Shown here: piece by piece, positions 59,891-64,000 of the stretch
Numbering within the stretch: the first letter of the stretch is position 1
How the letters are laid out: each line of letters opens with the position of its first letter
DNA from: Talinum fruticosum
Lineage: Eukaryota; Streptophyta; Magnoliopsida; Caryophyllales; Talinaceae
Direction: 5' to 3'
Assembly (NCBI GenBank): GCA_021018815.1
Contig: JAITYX010000016.1
Location: 3,177,001 to 3,241,000 of the forward strand
DNA: 64,000 nt
Notes under the pieces: model-generated
Seen by the model: the letters and a program-made list of their open reading frames with translations, nothing else
What the model was told of the DNA's origin: nothing
The model's database searches: none
Position numbers and translations under genes: made by a program

Positions 59891-62165
59891 GAGAGACTTG
59901 TAAGGAGAGAAAAAAGCCCTTCAACTGTGTGTTTGTGGTTTGGTTTAAGTTTGGCTCTTGCGATCTCCCAAAGGCCGTTTTTTCAGTTTTCTCTCTCCTA
60001 CTTGATTGGTATTTGTTTGGTGATGTTGTATTGTACTGTATTGTATGTGTTCCCCCTGACAAACCCGAGCCCACCCACAAATATCTTTCAAGCTTTCAAT
60101 GTGGAGTGTTTTATTTGCCCAGATGATGAAGATGCCAGCTCGGGACTAATCAATGGCCTTGGATTCATGGCATGTGATATGAGCCCATCGCCCCCGAGGT
60201 CGATTCTGGATGTCACACTATCTCTCCCTTATTGGCCCCTGTTGAGTTAGGAGAGTCAAAGTCGATTAACTTCAAGGTTTTTCATGTGATTCTGATTTCG
60301 CAATATTCTTATCTACTAAGATTCCAACTTTGTGTCTTATAATGATTTATAATGGTTTGAATTTTTACGACGGATCAACTGTTTATATCCGAATTTCTCC
60401 TTTTGAACAAATGAGTTTTACAATGAAAGTTATTATTATTATCATAGATATGTATAAAGAGTGGCCTTTATCTCATTTTATAAGTTATAATTATATGGAT
60501 ATGTTGACTTAGAATGGGTCCCTTTTTGTATATATATGCATAATTTGCATGGCGAATAAATATATTGATGTGATATGTTATGGAGTATGAAAAAGTGATC
60601 CTTTATATAGATACACTTTTCAACTTTCAAATTATTGCGTGTAGAAAAACTTGAATAAATATAACAAACTACATAGATAATACAAGACTTTTTAAAAAAA
60701 TTATTTGGTTCTGTATTCAACTAGTGTTAAACTTATCATTGGCCGATAAAGGTAAAATTCACCAAGTACATATTTTTTATAATTACTGAAATTAATAATT
60801 GATATATTGATAATTTTTTAAAAATTTATCTAAAAAAAGACGGTCAATCCTCACAAATGATATTTATTTTACTATGAAGAAAATAATCTTACTACTTATA
60901 AGTTATAACCGTAATATAGATGGTATATTCTTTTCATACTTGAGATTTGAAGAACATATAAGTTAGGTGTGAATGTTTGATAGGGGAGAGATGAGGTGAA
61001 GATAATACTAAATAATTATTATTATTTTAATATGAAAAAAAATTACTATTATTTGCATTCTGTTGCGATGTACATTATTAGTGAAAGATGACATATTGGA
61101 CGCGGCAATAATACACGCATTGCGGAGTTTTTAAAGGGGAAAAATCCGTGATTGGAATTAATTTGACCATATGTCCATTAATCATGGAAACCTTCAAAAC
61201 TAGCATTCGCAAATATTAGATTATTTGATAAATCGGTTAATGTTTAAAATTTTGAGATTTTTTATCCAAAATTTAGTTTTTTGGGTTGAATAAATCTAAA
61301 TTCGGGTCAAAAATTCAATTCGAATAGTAAAAATATGAAAAAACTTGTGTCCGATTTTAAATTCGAAAAAAATTGTTGAAATTTTTGAGAATTCGAGATA
61401 ATCGAATCGGATGAAATTTCTTCAAACTTTTGTAACTTCTCACAATTCGTTATAAATCATTTCTTAGGGGAAAAAATAATCAAAATCATGCCTTGCATGG
61501 GTTGACCACTAATATCAGGCCAAATTTAGTATTTGGGAGTAGTTGTAAAATTATACAATTAACTATCTAAAAAGATTAATTTAATTATTAAGATTAACAC
61601 ATAATTCCGTACATGTTCACAAGAAGATTTGACACTAAAATAAAATATGATAAATTTAATATTAATGATAGGACACTTGTTACTTCCTCCAATACTTTGG
61701 GTAGAATCATGCGACTTTGAACCCCAAAGAAAATTAAAATAAAAATAAATGATTTGGTGGGTTAACAATGAGAGTCGGAAAATCCTTGATGCTTGGGGAA
61801 TTATTGTGGACTGTCCACGTGTAGCGAATCTGGGAGTTGGACTATCGCTTTCGACTTAGATGAGGATAAGCCCGAAAAAGGGCGAAGGAGATCTGACCCA
61901 CCCGAGAAGGGCCCGTTCATCTGAATTTGGGCTTCTTTTGGTTCAATGTGCATTTCGTGCCGGGAACCTACTGCTGTGTATTTTTAATCCCCCAACAACC
62001 CAATGGGATGTTCATTCTTGTGTGTGGTGCATTTATTCATTTGTTTCTATTATACTTCAGAAAGTCTGACTCGACATTCTAATGGCTCGAATTTTACTCA
62101 AAATTATTGAGAGAAATATAAATTGAATCAATTTTGATTTAAAATCGACATGAATTGATGATTTA
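59891..62165. other. Non-coding spacer upstream of the small gene
   Basis: A 107-codon plus-strand frame at 59927-60250 overlaps the small gene's promoter side and has no domain. The remainder is AT-rich with no supportable feature. A less AT-rich patch lies at 61800-62000. Confidence 0.4.
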
Positions 62166-63210
62166 GGTACTGTTTGACCTAATTTTTAAAAATATGTTTT
62201 TGTTTTGTAGAACTAGTTTTTCCAATATTATTTTTGGAGTAATTGCAAACTGTATGGCCTAATTTGTATTTAACTCGCTTATTTCAATTCAAGTTATTTG
62301 ACCTAGTTTTTTATTGATTTTTTTAACTTCTTTTTTTTTCCTTGCATTTTCTAATAATTCAGACTTATTATTTTTTAAAAAAATTAACATTTATTAATTA
62401 GGTTTGATGGATGATTCAATAGTATCGGAATTATGGGAGAACTGCTCTACTCATCTGTACACAAAATTTCATATTTTTCATAATAGCTACCCCCTCCCCC
62501 AACCCTCTCTCGCCCTCCCTCCTCTGCACCCAACTTTTTCAAGGAAAATTTTTGTAAAAAAGTATTGATACCCAGAACTCATTATTATAGAACTTGAAGC
62601 AATAGATAATATTGAATGATGCATCAATTATAATCTCATAAATTACTCTAACAGAGATGGAAAAGGTATAAAATATTATAGTTGTTTACCTAACTTAAAT
62701 CTGGACATCGTAGTTTTTCGATTTTGGGGGCTAATGACAGCAAGCTCAATGATTAGGATTGTAAATCTAGACACAATTATATATGTGCAATCATCGGATA
62801 TTCAAGAAGTTCGAAACACCCAGAAAATCTTGAAGACTAAATTAAGGATCAAATTTTTATCAAGGTATAAAGAATGTAGCAATGGCAATGTGGAGGTTTT
62901 TAGTTTTTGACGGAAGAATTGCCTGTATTTAATAGAGGAGGAGAGAGAAGATACATGTACTTTATAAGAAGCAAAGAGGAATTATGTAGTTTAATTGGGA
63001 GCATTTGGGTCCAATCAAAAACTTTCATTAAATGGTCGAGTTGTTTCGCGAGAATCCGAAACGAAGCACCAAATTGGTGTTTCGATTTTGGGGCTTCTTT
63101 TTACAATTCAGTTTTTGAAAACAGTTATGAGATTTTGGAAAATAATTGTTTGGCCCAGTTTTTATTTTTTAGTTCTAAAAACACTTTTAAAATCTAGGCC
63201 AAACACCCTC
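62166..63210. mobile_element. PIF/Harbinger-like element, 1045 bp
   Basis: The left end GGTACTGTTTGACC and inverted right end GAGGGTGTTTGGCC resemble those of the 57958-58491 element. TTA flanks both sides (62163-62165 and 63211-63213). The interior is longer, with an extra non-homologous core (about 62400-63050). No transposase was recognised; a 96-codon frame at 62907-63197 runs into the right end and is probably not a gene. Confidence 0.75.
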
Positions 63211-63213
63211 TTA

Positions 63214-64000
63214 GTGTGAAAATATGTTATCGAGATAAAGTTAATCCGATTATTATATGGGTCCGTCTGAATTAATTTGTTTCAAATTTGTAGTTTGTAT
63301 ACTATTTATTTTAGACGAAAATGTGTTTTAATAACTTACATCATCATTTTATTATTATAGATTTACTTTTATGAGATGATTTCAAATAAAGATTTAAGCT
63401 ATTAAGGGAGCAAAAAGAATCCAAATTAACATATGTAGCCTTATGGATTGCCTATGTATGGTGTTGCGTTCAAACATAGCACTTTTAAACGTCCGTGGTG
63501 GAAAATTAGTTTGTGGGGAGATATATATGAATAAAATTAATATGCGAGCCTTAACAATTCTAGTATATTTAGATTATGTTTTTTTAACTTATTTTTTAAT
63601 AGTAAATTTGGTTTATATAAAATAAGTGTATTTCACCCAAAAAAATAAATTCAGAACAAGGCCTTAGTAGTCATGTTTATTCTAACTTACCTCTTGACTG
63701 ACTAAGTATAATTTTTTTATGACAAATTAACAAACACTGTGGGAGTGTTTGACAAATAGTTTTTGTCCCCAAAAAATTTTTTTTAGTTGTTCGAGTGGGT
63801 CAAAAAGTTAATTGTACTTGTTTGGTAAAGAGATTTTTAGAATAACTTTTTGACCCAAAAATTTCTTTGGAATAGCTTTTTGGAAAAGATTATTGTAATT
63901 AATACTTGAAGTTACTATATTACCCTTCACATTTTGGTGAAATTATGCTCATGTAGAAGATTTTTTTTTAATTCATATTTTTTCACTTTTGGAACAATAG
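63214..64000. other. Right-edge spacer, possible MITE start
   Basis: AT-rich and non-coding. GGGAGTGTTTGACAAATAGT at 63741 looks like the left end of another Harbinger-like element that would run past the window edge; its right end is not visible. Confidence 0.35.

Noticed and set aside
59927..60250. 107-codon plus-strand frame next to the small gene
   Set aside because: It overlaps the promoter side of the small gene, has no domain, and a competing frame of similar length lies over it.

Overview
The window is nuclear DNA of a flowering plant, almost certainly a eudicot. The genes are split by AT-rich GT..AG introns, the intergenic DNA is very AT-rich and full of MITEs and retroelement debris, there is a plant nuclear tRNA-Glu, and the gene families (PXA-PX sorting nexin, leucine-rich-repeat extensin, DOXC-type 2-oxoglutarate dioxygenase, MES-type methylesterases) are typical plant ones. 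The species cannot be fixed from sequence alone.

Layout. 0.4-9.8 kb, minus strand: a 16-exon PXA-PX-NexinC sorting nexin of about 1000 residues. 9.8-11.5 kb: a shared upstream region. 11.5-13.2 kb: a single-exon LRR-extensin cell-wall gene. 15.1-17.3 kb: a three-exon 2-oxoglutarate/Fe(II) dioxygenase. 17.6 kb: tRNA-Glu(UUC) on the minus strand. From 17.8 to 54.3 kb, all on the plus strand, lies a tandem array of alpha/beta-hydrolases of the methylesterase (MES/SABP2) family. There are four nearly complete genes (B, C, D, E), one copy with a nonsense codon and a LINE in its first intron (F), a decayed exon-1/exon-2 relic (A) and an exon-3 scrap (G). The copies share a three-exon structure, a predicted signal peptide and, mostly, the same TATA-box block, so the array grew by tandem duplication including promoters. 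Spacers carry a 629-bp hAT MITE with perfect 8-bp target duplications, a 1.7-kb foldback element, Stowaway-like MITEs, a 160-bp tandem repeat, a Helitron-type terminus and a duplicated spacer segment. A gutted Ty1-copia element lies at 54.6-56.8 kb. The last 7 kb is mostly gene-poor, with a credible small gene (61 codons) on the minus strand at 59.6 kb and two Harbinger/Tourist-like elements.

The most important point for any user is that almost every protein gene here is broken by a one-base deletion inside a short homopolymer (at least 11 cases). Restoring one base in each run gives full-length, family-typical proteins. In the MES array, every copy with a pure G-run at the nucleophile-elbow site is broken there, and every copy with interrupted GGAGGA is intact. 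This points to systematic sequencing or assembly under-calling rather than mass pseudogenisation. Gene calls below are therefore given as frameshift-tolerant models.

No CRISPR or bacterial-type system is present. The candidate system of most interest is the array of secreted-looking MES-type esterases, whose substrate cannot be told from sequence.
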